A DNA stretch of 64,000 nt from CAVQDV01 sp963711375. Its GTDB lineage: Bacteria > Pseudomonadota > Gammaproteobacteria > Coxiellales > Coxiellaceae. The position numbers and the translations under genes were made by a program. The DNA lies in contig CAVQDV010000005.1 in the NCBI GenBank assembly GCA_963711375.1, positions 1,302,001 to 1,366,000 on the forward strand, given 5' to 3'. The notes under the pieces were generated by a model. That model did no database searches. It was not told the origin of the DNA and saw nothing but the letters and a program-made list of their open reading frames with translations. Below, one piece after another: positions 19,541 to 28,201 of this stretch; positions within the stretch are counted from its first letter, which is position 1; the number at the start of each line of letters is the position of its first letter.

Positions 19541-19700
19541 TACCGCTATAACAGTAAAAATCAGAGATTTTTCATTATACCCCATAGAAAATTTCACAAA
19601 AATGCGTATAATTACCGCTATAGCAGTAAAAATGTGGAATCACATGAAAATAATTCGAGACTGAAGAGGAAAGTATGCTATATTACTGCTATAGCGGTAA
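19541..19700. promoter_or_regulatory. Three palindromic operators of the hipBST locus
   Basis: Near-identical 18-bp palindromes with consensus TTACYGCTATARCRGTAA occur at about 19540-19557, 19612-19629 and 19683-19700. Each is followed by AAAA. They are 71 bases apart, the spacing being almost the same for both intervals. The last ends 14 bases before the hipB start. Autoregulation by HipB, with looping or cooperative binding over three sites, is the expected role by analogy with HipBA operons. Confidence 0.8.
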
Positions 19701-19714
19701 AAATTGAGGGAGAA

Positions 19715-19948
19715 ATGAATTCTACTGAGATGGGTAACATGCTGCGATATTGTCGCAGGCAGAGCGGACTTTCGCAGCTTCAGCTTGCCAAGCTTGCTGG
19801 GGTTGGCAAAACGGCCGTATTCGATATTGAGAATGGTAAAGAGACGGTTCAGTTTGATACATTACTTAAAATATTCGAAGTATTAAATATTCGTGTAAAA
19901 TTTGAAACGCCTTTTCCACTTCCAGAAACAATAGAGGATAATAAATGA
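19715..19948 (+). CDS. hipB: HipB-type antitoxin/DNA-binding protein of a HipBST system
   Basis: The start at 19715 follows GAGGGA and lies just after the third operator; an upstream in-frame start would read through all operators. The 77-residue product has an XRE helix-turn-helix (LRYCRRQSGLSQLQLAKLAGVGKTAVFDIENG) and the C-terminal strand used for HipB dimerisation. It should bind the three palindromes upstream and repress the operon with its partners. Its stop overlaps the hipS start by 4 bases. Confidence 0.85.
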   Translation: MNSTEMGNMLRYCRRQSGLSQLQLAKLAGVGKTAVFDIENGKETVQFDTLLKIFEVLNIRVKFETPFPLPETIEDNK

Positions 19949-20253
19949 GGAAAGCCAGCGTTTCAGTAAATGGTGAATTTGCAGGAATTTTAGAAGAGTT
20001 GAGCAATGAAGAATATCGATTTACCTACGCCGAGGATTATAAGGGTGCACCGATATCTCTTACTCTCCCTTTAAAAAAAAGAGTTTATGAATTTACAAAA
20101 TTTCCGTCTTTTTTTGATGGACTTTTGCCCGAGGGCGGAATGCTAGAGGCTTTACTGCGAAAATACAAACTAGATAGAGAGGATTATTTTGGGCAATTAT
20201 TAAAAATTGGTCAGGATGTAGTGGGTGCAATCATGGTCGAGGAATTAAAATGA
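19945..20253 (+). CDS. hipS: HipS: separate HipA N-terminal (couple_hipA) subdomain
   Basis: A 102-residue protein equal to the N-terminal subdomain of HipA kinases (VSVNGEFAGILEE, LTLPLKKRVYEF, FPSFFDGLLPEGGMLEALLR). In classical HipA this region is fused to the kinase. Here it is an independent gene overlapping hipB and hipT by 4 bases each. In characterised HipBST systems (E. coli O127, Legionella) HipS is the protein that neutralises the kinase toxin, while HipB augments it. The architecture is seen directly; the antitoxin role is from the family. Confidence 0.88.
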   Translation: MRKASVSVNGEFAGILEELSNEEYRFTYAEDYKGAPISLTLPLKKRVYEFTKFPSFFDGLLPEGGMLEALLRKYKLDREDYFGQLLKIGQDVVGAIMVEELK

Positions 20254-21218
20254 GGCGCTGTCCAATTACTTATATGGCGATTAAATTAAATGAATATTAT
20301 TCTCAAGTTGGATTGCATTTACTTTCGCCCCAATTAAAAAATTTGCAAGCTCTGCCCTTGAGTGCAGCAGAGCAGCGTCGTGAAGCTATTGCTCGTGTAG
20401 GGAAAATGTCAATTCAAGGGGTTCAAGCCAAATTAAGTGCTCGATTAAAAATAAAAGAAGCCTGCTTCGAAATTGTCGATCAAAACGGTCGTTTCATATT
20501 AAAACCACAGAGTGAGCACTATCCTGAATTACCAGAAAATGAAGCCATTACGATGTTTCTGGCGGCAACAATTGGCATCGAAGTGCCTGTTCATGGCTTA
20601 GCGTATTCCATAGATGGGAGTATGACTTATTTTATTCGACGATTTGATCGAATTGGTCATACTCAAAGATTAGCAGTTGAGGATTTTGGACAATTATTAG
20701 GTTTAAATCGGGATACAAAATACAATAGTTCTATGGAGAAAATAATTAGTGTTATTTCTGATTTTTGCACATTCCCTAAAATTGAATTTGTTAAGCTATT
20801 TAAATTAACATTATTTAATTTTCTAATTGGAAATGAGGACATGCATGTTAAAAATTTTTCTCTAATAACTCGAGATAACAAAATTATGCTATCGCCATCC
20901 TACGATCTTGTGAATTCTTCTATCGCACAGAAAAATACAAAAGAAGAAATTGCGCTTCCGCTGAATGGAAAGAAAAATAACTTAACAAGAAATGATTTTG
21001 TAAACTATTTAGCTTTTGAGCGATTGGGATTGAATGAAAAGATGATAAAAGAAGTCCTGGACGAAATTGAAATAGCGATGCTAAGCTGGCCTTCATTCAT
21101 AGAAAAAAGCTTTTTATCCTTAGAAATGAAAAAAAAATATCTAAGGCTCTTAGAAGAAAGGTGTCGTCGATTGAATTTCAAAATCCCGGATATTGAAAGG
21201 TCTAGTGATTTAAGCTAG
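20250..21218 (+). CDS. hipT: HipT: Ser/Thr kinase toxin of the HipBST system
   Basis: A 322-residue HipA-like kinase lacking the N-terminal subdomain. It opens with MRRCPITY as HipT proteins do. The Gly-rich loop reads GKMSIQGVQAKL, with the regulatory site S54-I55-Q56, where other HipT have SIS or related pairs subject to autophosphorylation. FILKP supplies the ATP-binding lysine. The catalytic loop is GNEDMHVKNF with D197 and N202, and the metal-binding Asp is D219 in PSYDLV, so the kinase looks intact. HipT of E. coli targets TrpS and HipA targets GltX; the target here is unknown. Confidence 0.88.
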   Translation: MRRCPITYMAIKLNEYYSQVGLHLLSPQLKNLQALPLSAAEQRREAIARVGKMSIQGVQAKLSARLKIKEACFEIVDQNGRFILKPQSEHYPELPENEAITMFLAATIGIEVPVHGLAYSIDGSMTYFIRRFDRIGHTQRLAVEDFGQLLGLNRDTKYNSSMEKIISVISDFCTFPKIEFVKLFKLTLFNFLIGNEDMHVKNFSLITRDNKIMLSPSYDLVNSSIAQKNTKEEIALPLNGKKNNLTRNDFVNYLAFERLGLNEKMIKEVLDEIEIAMLSWPSFIEKSFLSLEMKKKYLRLLEERCRRLNFKIPDIERSSDLS

Positions 21219-21251
21219 ATTTTCAATTCGTCTATTTTTTAGGAGAAAAAA

Positions 21252-21830
21252 ATGAGAGAGCCAAAAGTGCGTTGTGCGTGGGTGAATCAGGAGCCAATTT
21301 ATGTAGAGTATCACGATCATGAGTGGGGCGTTCCGCTGCGTGATGATCAAAAATTATTTGAGCTTTTTATTCTCGAGAGCATGCAAGCGGGATTGAGTTG
21401 GATTACCATTTTGAAAAAGCGGGAAAACTATCGTGCCGCCCTCGATCAATTTAATGCCGAAAAAATTGCGCGATACTCGGAAAAAAAGATTTCGAAGCTT
21501 CTAGAAAACCCGGGCATCATTAGGAATAAGTTAAAGATTCATTCTATTGTGAACAATGCCAAAGCTTATTTAACAGTAAAAAAAGAATTCTCTAGTTTTT
21601 CAAACTATTTATGGCAATTTGTTGATAATGATACGATTCAAAATCATTGGAAAACATTGGACGATATACCCAAAACAACAGCTCTCTCGGATGCCGTCAC
21701 AAAAGATCTCAAAAAAAGGGGCTTTAAGTTTTTTGGCAGCACCACCTGCTACTCTTTTTTACAAGCCGCCGGCTTTATCAATGATCATACCGTAGACTGT
21801 TTCCGCCATCGCGAATTAGCGCAGCGCTAG
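21252..21830 (+). CDS. tag: DNA-3-methyladenine glycosylase I
   Basis: A 192-residue base-excision repair enzyme removing 3-methyladenine. The zinc-binding and catalytic pattern is complete: RCAWVNQEPIYVEYHDHEWG at the N-terminus, LESMQAGLSWITILKKRENYR, and the C-terminal STTCYSFLQAAGFINDHTVDCFRH with the Cys/His zinc ligands. AGGAG lies upstream of the ATG. A degenerate copy of its 3' end is found 1.4 kb downstream at 23201-23238, on the other side of the AAA gene. Confidence 0.95.
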   Translation: MREPKVRCAWVNQEPIYVEYHDHEWGVPLRDDQKLFELFILESMQAGLSWITILKKRENYRAALDQFNAEKIARYSEKKISKLLENPGIIRNKLKIHSIVNNAKAYLTVKKEFSSFSNYLWQFVDNDTIQNHWKTLDDIPKTTALSDAVTKDLKKRGFKFFGSTTCYSFLQAAGFINDHTVDCFRHRELAQR

Positions 21831-21870
21831 CCCATGAACCTATGTATCAATCTAAAACAAATTCGTGATC

Positions 21871-21890
21871 CATATCAAAATATTGATATG
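21871..21890. promoter_or_regulatory. Inverted repeat upstream of the degenerate AAA gene
   Basis: CATATCA and TGATATG form a perfect 7-bp inverted repeat with a 6-base spacer, 55 bases before the ATPase start. A partial half-site (ATATGAT) follows at 21899. It is probably an operator of this gene, which itself has a winged-helix domain. Confidence 0.45.
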
Positions 21891-21945
21891 GATCAAAAAT
21901 ATGATACAATCAAGCCATCGAAATTCTTGTATGAGAGGTGGTTTT

Positions 21946-23178
21946 ATGGAGTGGCAATTGCTTGGGTTTAAAACTTACCCGTTTTCCGTCGAACCCATTT
22001 CAGCGGAAACTATTGAACTTTTTACCGGTCATGAGCCCGAGGCTTCTCTGTGTAAAAGTGTTCTTCAAGATCAAAATGTTCGCCTCATTATTGAAGGGGC
22101 AAGAGGTGTTGGTACAACCTCTTTTGCCAACTTTATAAAATTTTCAGTACAAAAAAAGAAGATGTATTTAGCACCCAGAGATGAGGTCAGCGTAGAACGA
22201 CACTGGAATTTAGAAAGTCTTTTGACTGCTGTAATATCAACCGTGGTGAGAGAGCTTGAGGTCGCTCATGAAAGTTCTGTTAAGAACAATAAGATTTTTA
22301 AAGAAGCAAAAGCCTTATCCTATCGATTATCAGAAGCTTACAATAGCTTTGGATTGACGGCATTTTCGGTTGGAGGGAATTATGGTAAATCTTCGAGTGT
22401 AACGCAGCCGACCTTTGTACCGGCCAATACTTTAGGTTTTCATCTGGAAGATTTGGGTAAGCTCGCCGTAAAGCTTGGCTATAAAAACGGTCTTTTAATT
22501 CAATTAAATAATCTGGATGTTAATGTAGTCCATAGCGAAGAGCACCTTGAATATTTATTTAATGCGGCTAGAGACTATTTTCAAATCAGCAATATTTCCT
22601 GGCTTTTGGTGGGTGATGTTGGGCTAAGATCTTTCGTCGCGAAGCGGGTAGATCGATTAGATGATATTATCAGCCACGATGTTTTTATAAAACCTCTCAG
22701 CAAAGTGCATTACCATGACCTCATTAAAAAGCGTTTAAATTACTATAAAACCAAGAAAAATGCAGAATTTCCAATCGATCAAGAGGTCTTTGACTATCTT
22801 TATGAAGTGGCAGAGGGACGGCTTCGTTATATTTTTGCATTAGTATATGTGCTGCTTCAGCGTCTCCAAATTGGAAAAATTCTACAAAAAGTTTCAGCGG
22901 AATTGGCAAAAGAAATGATTGCGGCATTGGCATTTGATAGAATATCAAAATTTGATTTGCCAAAGGGCGAAGTAGACCTGCTAAAAGTTATCGTAAAAAA
23001 TGGTTCCGTTGGTGTTTCCGAGTTGGTAAACTTGTCTACAAGAAATCGAATTTTTGTCTCCAGAACAGTCAATAAATTACTCAGTGATAAATTGCTAGCA
23101 GTCAAACAAGAAGGGAACAAGCGAATTTATAGCCCAAGTCTAGATGCCAAAATTGCTTTTTCTACTAAGAAGTTGTAA
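21946..23178 (+). CDS. AAA/STAND-like ATPase with C-terminal winged helix; degenerate Walker A
   Basis: The ATG at 21946 with GAGAGGTGG upstream gives 410 residues. The order is an NTPase domain (about 1-280) and a C-terminal MarR-like winged helix (about 335-400: LLKVIVKNGSVGVSELVNLS, then KLLSDKLLAVKQEGNKRIY). The P-loop position reads EGARGVGTTSF, where the invariant Lys of GxGKT/S is Thr, and the Walker B strand ends LLIQLNNLD without the usual DE. So nucleotide hydrolysis is doubtful. A sensor-like LVGDVGLR is present. The gene sits between tag and a duplicated tag tail, which suggests insertion into this spot. Confidence 0.7.
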   Translation: MEWQLLGFKTYPFSVEPISAETIELFTGHEPEASLCKSVLQDQNVRLIIEGARGVGTTSFANFIKFSVQKKKMYLAPRDEVSVERHWNLESLLTAVISTVVRELEVAHESSVKNNKIFKEAKALSYRLSEAYNSFGLTAFSVGGNYGKSSSVTQPTFVPANTLGFHLEDLGKLAVKLGYKNGLLIQLNNLDVNVVHSEEHLEYLFNAARDYFQISNISWLLVGDVGLRSFVAKRVDRLDDIISHDVFIKPLSKVHYHDLIKKRLNYYKTKKNAEFPIDQEVFDYLYEVAEGRLRYIFALVYVLLQRLQIGKILQKVSAELAKEMIAALAFDRISKFDLPKGEVDLLKVIVKNGSVGVSELVNLSTRNRIFVSRTVNKLLSDKLLAVKQEGNKRIYSPSLDAKIAFSTKKL

Positions 23179-23200
23179 AACGCGCATGTCTGCCAATTTG

Positions 23201-23238
23201 GCTCATTTTTTCAAGCCGCCGGCCTCATCACTGATCAA
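23201..23238 (+). pseudogene. Duplicated fragment of the tag 3' end
   Basis: The bases CAAGCCGCCGGCCTCATCA and their flanks match tag at 21751-21786 (CAAGCCGCCGGCTTTATCA), with only a few differences over about 36 bases. The fragment lies just after the AAA gene and cannot encode a protein. It marks a past duplication or insertion boundary. Confidence 0.6.
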
Positions 23239-23251
23239 GCTCTAAGAGTTG

Positions 23252-23268
23252 CATTAAAAATTTTAATG
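23252..23268 (+). terminator. Small A/T hairpin before the thr leader
   Basis: CATTAAAA and TTTTAATG form a perfect 8-bp inverted repeat around one base, 73 bases past the ATPase stop. It could be a weak terminator for that gene or part of the thr promoter region. Confidence 0.35.
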
Positions 23269-23336
23269 TTAGGTTTGTATTAGGGTTATTTTTTTGATAG
23301 TCTTAAGCTTCTTTATGTTGAACAAGAGGTTTTGCC

Positions 23337-23435
23337 ATGAAAATATCAGCTTATAAGCTACCATCATTAGCTTTATCTTCTATTTCTGCTTTCTACATCA
23401 CTACGACGATCGCGACTACCACGACGTTTGCCTAA
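23337..23435 (+). CDS. thrL: thr operon leader peptide (attenuator)
   Basis: A 32-residue reading frame starting at the ATG at 23337, with AAGAGG 8 bases upstream. It ends in a regulatory run ITTTIATTTTFA: seven Thr and two Ile within twelve residues, exactly where a threonine/isoleucine attenuation leader would have them. It lies 100 bases before thrA. By analogy with E. coli ThrL, ribosome stalling at Thr/Ile codons would control downstream transcription. I do not see a clean GC-rich terminator with a U-run; a short CACC-ATT-GGTG hairpin lies at 23488-23498. Confidence 0.8.
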   Translation: MKISAYKLPSLALSSISAFYITTTIATTTTFA

Positions 23436-23534
23436 TATCGCTTGACGTTTCTCGAATTTATTAAATTTTTTTATTCCCTATAACTACCACCATTGGTGTT
23501 TAGTTTTGGATTAATTTTTGAAGGATAATCTGTC

Positions 23535-25988
23535 ATGAAAAATCAGTATCACGAATATTCTGTTCACAAGTTTGGCGGCTCAAGCTTAGTTGATGCCAAT
23601 GGTTTTGCCTTAATAAAATCACTTTTGAAAGGAAAAAATGAAATTATTGTGGTTTCTGCAATAAATGGCTGTACTTCAAGCTTACAAACGCAGTTGGATG
23701 AAGCTAAAGGTAAACAGGCATTTTTGGAAGGGCTCCAAAATATCGAGAAAATCCACGTTGAAGTCATAAAGACACTCTTAACGAAAAATAAATCTGAAGC
23801 AATTATTGCATCCCTTCAAAAAGATTTTTGTGATATTAAAGAGATATTAAAGGCGGTAAGTCTTACCGGTTTTTATTCGAAAGAAATACAAGATCTGATA
23901 TTAGGATACGGGGAACTTTGGTCATCCAAAATTTTAGCGACGTATCTCGCCGATTTTTCCAATGTTATTTATTTGGATGCGAGTCAGGTTTTATTTATCG
24001 ATGAGAAAAATGGAAGCCCACGCGTGGATTGGAAGAAAAGTAGGGCGACTTTAGAGGGCTTCTTAGAGAATAGGCCTTTTGACCAAATAGTGATAAGTGG
24101 CTTTGTTGCCGCTACTCAAGAAGGCCGTAGAACCATCTTAGGTAGAAATGGCAGCGATTTTTCAGCTGCCATTTTTGCTAGCCTATTTAAAGCAAAATCG
24201 GTCACCATATGGAAAGATGTAGATGGTATTTTTACAGCAGATCCAAAAAAAGTTCGTTCGGCATTTGTCATTCAAGCACTATCGTATAATGAAGCATTAG
24301 AGCTGGCCTATTTTGGGGCGAAAATTTTGCACCCCATGACGATTGCGCCTTTACAAAAAAATCAAATTCCCATTTGGATTAAAAATAGCTTAAATCCTAG
24401 GGCAAAAGGAACTTACATTTCGGCGGTGTCAGGAGCCTCCAGCGCGCTTATTAAAGGACTCACCAGCATCGATAATATTGCCCTCATCAATATTGAAGGC
24501 AGTGGAATGATTGGCGTTTCGGGTATTGCCGCCCGAGTTTTTCAAGTACTGCATCAAATACAAATATCAGTGATTCTAATTTCGCAGGCCAGTTCTGAGC
24601 ATTCGATTTGTGTTGCCATATCGAATTCGCAGGCAGACTTGGCTTTAAAAGCACTAAAAGAACATTTGAAATTTGAAATCGATCGAGAAGAAATAGAAGC
24701 CATTTATGCCGATAAATCCTGCGCCATTTTATCAGCCGTGGGCGACAACATGGTAGGAACCATTGGAATTTCTGGAAAATTATGTGCGACACTTGCAAAG
24801 GCTAATATTAATATTAGAGCTATTTCGCAAGGTTCTTCTGAGCGTAATATTTCCGTTGTGATTAAAAGCGATGAAATAAGTCGGGCGCTCCAAGCGGTTC
24901 ATGCTGGATTTTATCTTTCTCATAAAACGATTTCCATCGGGTTAATTGGGCCTGGGCAAGTGGGCGGCGCTTTTTTGAATCAAATTCAGGCAGCCATCGA
25001 TGACTTAAAATTAAAATATCAGGTGAATTTATGTGTTCGAGGGATCATGAATAGCCAAAATATGTTGTTGAGTCATGAACCCATCGATTTACTACACTGG
25101 CCAGACCATTTGGGAAAAAGTAATACGCTCACCAACATGGATGATTTTGTGTCCCATATTATGGCGGATGATGTGCCGCACGCCGTTATAATTGATTGCA
25201 CGGCGAATCCGAAAATTTCGAAGTATTATTCAGGTTTTCTAGAAAAAGGCATTCATGTGATCACGCCGAATAAACATGCCAATGCCGGAGATTTGAATTT
25301 CTACAAGACATTAAAATCGTTGGCCCTCCAAAATAACTGCCATTATTTGTATGAGGCGACGGTTTGTGCAGGCCTCCCCGTTATTAACACACTTCAAGAT
25401 ATTATTAAAACGGGAGATGAAGTTACTAAAGTGGAAGGAGTGGTGTCTGGAACGCTGAGTTATATTTTTAATGAATTAGCAAAAGGAAGAATATTTTCGG
25501 AAATTGTGTTGGAAGCCAAAAGGAAGGGCTTTACCGAACCCGATCCAAGAGAAGATTTATCGGGCATGGATGTCGCACGGAAATTGGTGTGTCTTGCGCG
25601 TGAAATGGGCCACGAGGTTTCGCTAGACGATATTAAAGTTCATGACTTGGTGCCGGAATCTCTCAAACGCTGCAGTGTGGAAGAATTTCTCGAGAAATTG
25701 CCGAATTTTGACAATCAAATGACGGAGTCGATTCAGCAGGCTACTGCGAAAAATGAAAGACTCTGTTATTCAGGTGTCATTCATTCCAATGGATCATTGC
25801 AGGTTTCAATAGAGTCATTTCCGATGCAACATTCATTCACAAGGCTAAAAGGCAGCGATAATATGCTGGTTTTTCACACTCGTCGATATCACGAATATCC
25901 TCTGATCATTCAAGGGCCAGGGGCTGGTGCAGAAGTGACAGGCTCCGGTATTTTTGCTGACTTACTTCGTTTAGTGTCGTATTTGTAG
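23535..25988 (+). CDS. thrA: Bifunctional aspartate kinase / homoserine dehydrogenase I
   Basis: An 817-residue fusion enzyme for steps 1 and 3 of threonine biosynthesis. The N-terminal aspartokinase has VHKFGGSSLVDANGF and RRTILGRNGSDFSAAIFA. Two ACT regulatory domains follow (about 305-455, with GMIGVSGIAARVF and VGTIGISGKLCATLA). The C-terminal homoserine dehydrogenase starts near residue 470 (IGLIGPGQVGGAF) and carries VITPNKHAN and EGVVSGTLSYIFNEL. Length matches E. coli ThrA (820). It is the first structural gene after thrL, and feedback inhibition by threonine is expected. Confidence 0.96.
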   Translation: MKNQYHEYSVHKFGGSSLVDANGFALIKSLLKGKNEIIVVSAINGCTSSLQTQLDEAKGKQAFLEGLQNIEKIHVEVIKTLLTKNKSEAIIASLQKDFCDIKEILKAVSLTGFYSKEIQDLILGYGELWSSKILATYLADFSNVIYLDASQVLFIDEKNGSPRVDWKKSRATLEGFLENRPFDQIVISGFVAATQEGRRTILGRNGSDFSAAIFASLFKAKSVTIWKDVDGIFTADPKKVRSAFVIQALSYNEALELAYFGAKILHPMTIAPLQKNQIPIWIKNSLNPRAKGTYISAVSGASSALIKGLTSIDNIALINIEGSGMIGVSGIAARVFQVLHQIQISVILISQASSEHSICVAISNSQADLALKALKEHLKFEIDREEIEAIYADKSCAILSAVGDNMVGTIGISGKLCATLAKANINIRAISQGSSERNISVVIKSDEISRALQAVHAGFYLSHKTISIGLIGPGQVGGAFLNQIQAAIDDLKLKYQVNLCVRGIMNSQNMLLSHEPIDLLHWPDHLGKSNTLTNMDDFVSHIMADDVPHAVIIDCTANPKISKYYSGFLEKGIHVITPNKHANAGDLNFYKTLKSLALQNNCHYLYEATVCAGLPVINTLQDIIKTGDEVTKVEGVVSGTLSYIFNELAKGRIFSEIVLEAKRKGFTEPDPREDLSGMDVARKLVCLAREMGHEVSLDDIKVHDLVPESLKRCSVEEFLEKLPNFDNQMTESIQQATAKNERLCYSGVIHSNGSLQVSIESFPMQHSFTRLKGSDNMLVFHTRRYHEYPLIIQGPGAGAEVTGSGIFADLLRLVSYL

Positions 25989-25997
25989 GAGGAAAAA

Positions 25998-26939
25998 ATG
26001 ATTAGGATAAATGAAGAAATAAAAACGGCAAGGGCTTTTGCGCCAGCGACGTGCGCCAATGTGGCCGTTGGTTTTGATATTTTAGGCTTTGCCCTTCAAC
26101 AGGTGGGAGACTGTGTTACCCTCACGCGTCGAGATGACAATAAAATGGTGATTGAGAATATTCAGTCTAAAGAAACATTGCCAACCGATACGGATAAAAA
26201 TACGGCTTCATTTGTGATTAAAAAATTATGCGAGGATTTTAAGTTAGATCTGGGATTTTCCCTGAATATCGAAAAAGGCATCCCTTTAAGTTCTGGAATG
26301 GGTGGCTCCGCGGCTTCGGCTGTGGCCGCTTTAGTAGCTTTTAATGCTTTTTTAGAGCCAGCTTTATCACGCGAACAATTAGCGCACTACGCGCTTTTTG
26401 GTGAAGCCGTGGCCAGCGGTCAAGCACATCCCGATAATATTGTTCCCTGCCTCTGGGGAGGATTAACCTTAATTCATTCGGTAAATCCAATCGGAATTGT
26501 TGAGCTACCTATTCCCGATGTATTTTGTGTGCTGGTTCATCCGCATTTACACGTTTCGACCAAAGAGGCCAGAAAAGTATTGACCGAAAAAATAAGCCTA
26601 AAAGATTCGATTACTCAATCTGCAAATTTGGCCACCTTTATTTCCTCGCTTTATCAAACCGATATTAATTTGCTTCAAAAATCCTTACAGGATGTGTTAA
26701 TTGAACATCAGCGCGCGCATTTTGTGCCGGGATTTTACGATGTCAAAAATGCCGCCGTAGAGGCGGGCGCTTTGGGAGTTTCCTTTTCGGGCTCAGGCCC
26801 CAGTATTTTCGCATTTGCCAAAACAGAAAAAGAGGCAGAGGGCATTCGCGAGGCGATGGTCTCCCAATTGCAAACTAAAAATATTGATACGGATTCGTGG
26901 ATTTCTCCGATCAGTAAAGAACCCGCGAGGATGTTATGA
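25998..26939 (+). CDS. thrB: Homoserine kinase
   Basis: A 313-residue GHMP kinase that phosphorylates homoserine. Motifs are the N-terminal RAFAPATCANVAVGFDILG, the ATP-binding PLSSGMGGSAASAVAAL and the C-terminal GVSFSGSGPSIFAFA. GGAGG lies just before the start, 9 bases after the thrA stop. The end overlaps thrC by 4 bases. Confidence 0.96.
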   Translation: MIRINEEIKTARAFAPATCANVAVGFDILGFALQQVGDCVTLTRRDDNKMVIENIQSKETLPTDTDKNTASFVIKKLCEDFKLDLGFSLNIEKGIPLSSGMGGSAASAVAALVAFNAFLEPALSREQLAHYALFGEAVASGQAHPDNIVPCLWGGLTLIHSVNPIGIVELPIPDVFCVLVHPHLHVSTKEARKVLTEKISLKDSITQSANLATFISSLYQTDINLLQKSLQDVLIEHQRAHFVPGFYDVKNAAVEAGALGVSFSGSGPSIFAFAKTEKEAEGIREAMVSQLQTKNIDTDSWISPISKEPARML

Positions 26940-28201
26940 ATTTTATCAGTACTCGAGATAGCAATATTTCTTATTCCCTTAAATCGGCTATTCAAAAGGG
27001 GCTAGCTGAAGACGGTGGCTTATTTGTGCCTGAATATTTTCCAAAAATGAATGCATCCGAATTTTCGGGGGATTTTGTTCATTTATCTGAAAAAATTCTG
27101 AGCTTATTTTCGAATGAATTTGAGAAAAATAAATTGGCATTGTTGTGCAAAAATGCCTTCAATTTTGAACTCCCACTGAAATCTTTAAATAATAACACTT
27201 TTCTTTTAGAGCTTTTTCATGGGCCCACTTCATCATTTAAAGATTTCGGAGCCCGCTTTTTATCGGAGTATCTTAATGCGATTTCCGAAAATGAAAAATC
27301 GACAATACTGGTGGCCACTTCGGGTGACACCGGTTCTGCCGTTGCCAGCGCATTTTATGGAAAGCCCAACATTAACGTTATTGTTCTTTATCCAAAGGGT
27401 CAAATTTCAGCACGACAGGAGCATCAAATTACCTGTTGGGGTACGAACATTTTAGCCTTAGCAGTAGAGGGAAATTTTGACGATTGTCAGGCGCTGGTTA
27501 AAAGCGCATTTCAAGACCCCTGGTGGAAAGAACACACAAGACTGAGTAGCGCGAACAGCATTAATATCGGCCGTTTATTACCGCAAATTATTTATTATGC
27601 TTATTCTAGCATTCAGTTTCTTGAGCATTATCGCACAAAACCAGGATTTGTTATTCCGAGTGGAAATCTTGGTAATGCCACAGCGGCGTATTGGGCAAAA
27701 GCCATGGGTTTCCCGATACGAGAAATTGCACTCTCGAGTAATGCGAATAAAGTACTGCCCGATTATTTGCAAACAGGAAAATATACGCCTCGGCCTAGCT
27801 TAGCAACGTTGGCGAATGCGATGGATGTCGGAAATCCCAGTAATTTTGAGCGGCTTCACAATTTATTTCCAAGCAAAGAAATATTTAATAAAAATGTTCG
27901 AGCCCAAAGTATTTCAGATGAAGATATTCAAAAAACGATTAAAAATGTATATTCAAAATTTAAAACGATTATTTGCCCACATACGGCTACAGCGTTTTTT
28001 GCGCGAGAAAATCTTTCGGATGAACCTTGGATCGTGGTGGCTACCGCTGATCCCTGCAAATTTGAAAATATTATTGAGCCCATTATCGAGGAAAAAGTGC
28101 CAGTAGCTCCACAATTGCAGGCGCTTCTCGAGCAACCTTCAAAGGTGAAAGATGTAGCCGCTTCTCTTGATGAAATTCGGCAATTAATGCAGGCAAGCTA
28201 A
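26936..28201 (+). CDS. thrC: Threonine synthase
   Basis: A 421-residue PLP enzyme for the last step of threonine synthesis. The PLP lysine is in GPTSSFKDFGARF, and VATSGDTGSAVASAF and VIPSGNLGNATAAYWAKAMG are the phosphate/cofactor loops. It overlaps thrB by 4 bases. Its last 18 bases overlap the 3' end of the convergent pdxJ gene, so there is no room for a separate terminator between them. Confidence 0.96.
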   Translation: MNFISTRDSNISYSLKSAIQKGLAEDGGLFVPEYFPKMNASEFSGDFVHLSEKILSLFSNEFEKNKLALLCKNAFNFELPLKSLNNNTFLLELFHGPTSSFKDFGARFLSEYLNAISENEKSTILVATSGDTGSAVASAFYGKPNINVIVLYPKGQISARQEHQITCWGTNILALAVEGNFDDCQALVKSAFQDPWWKEHTRLSSANSINIGRLLPQIIYYAYSSIQFLEHYRTKPGFVIPSGNLGNATAAYWAKAMGFPIREIALSSNANKVLPDYLQTGKYTPRPSLATLANAMDVGNPSNFERLHNLFPSKEIFNKNVRAQSISDEDIQKTIKNVYSKFKTIICPHTATAFFARENLSDEPWIVVATADPCKFENIIEPIIEEKVPVAPQLQALLEQPSKVKDVAASLDEIRQLMQAS

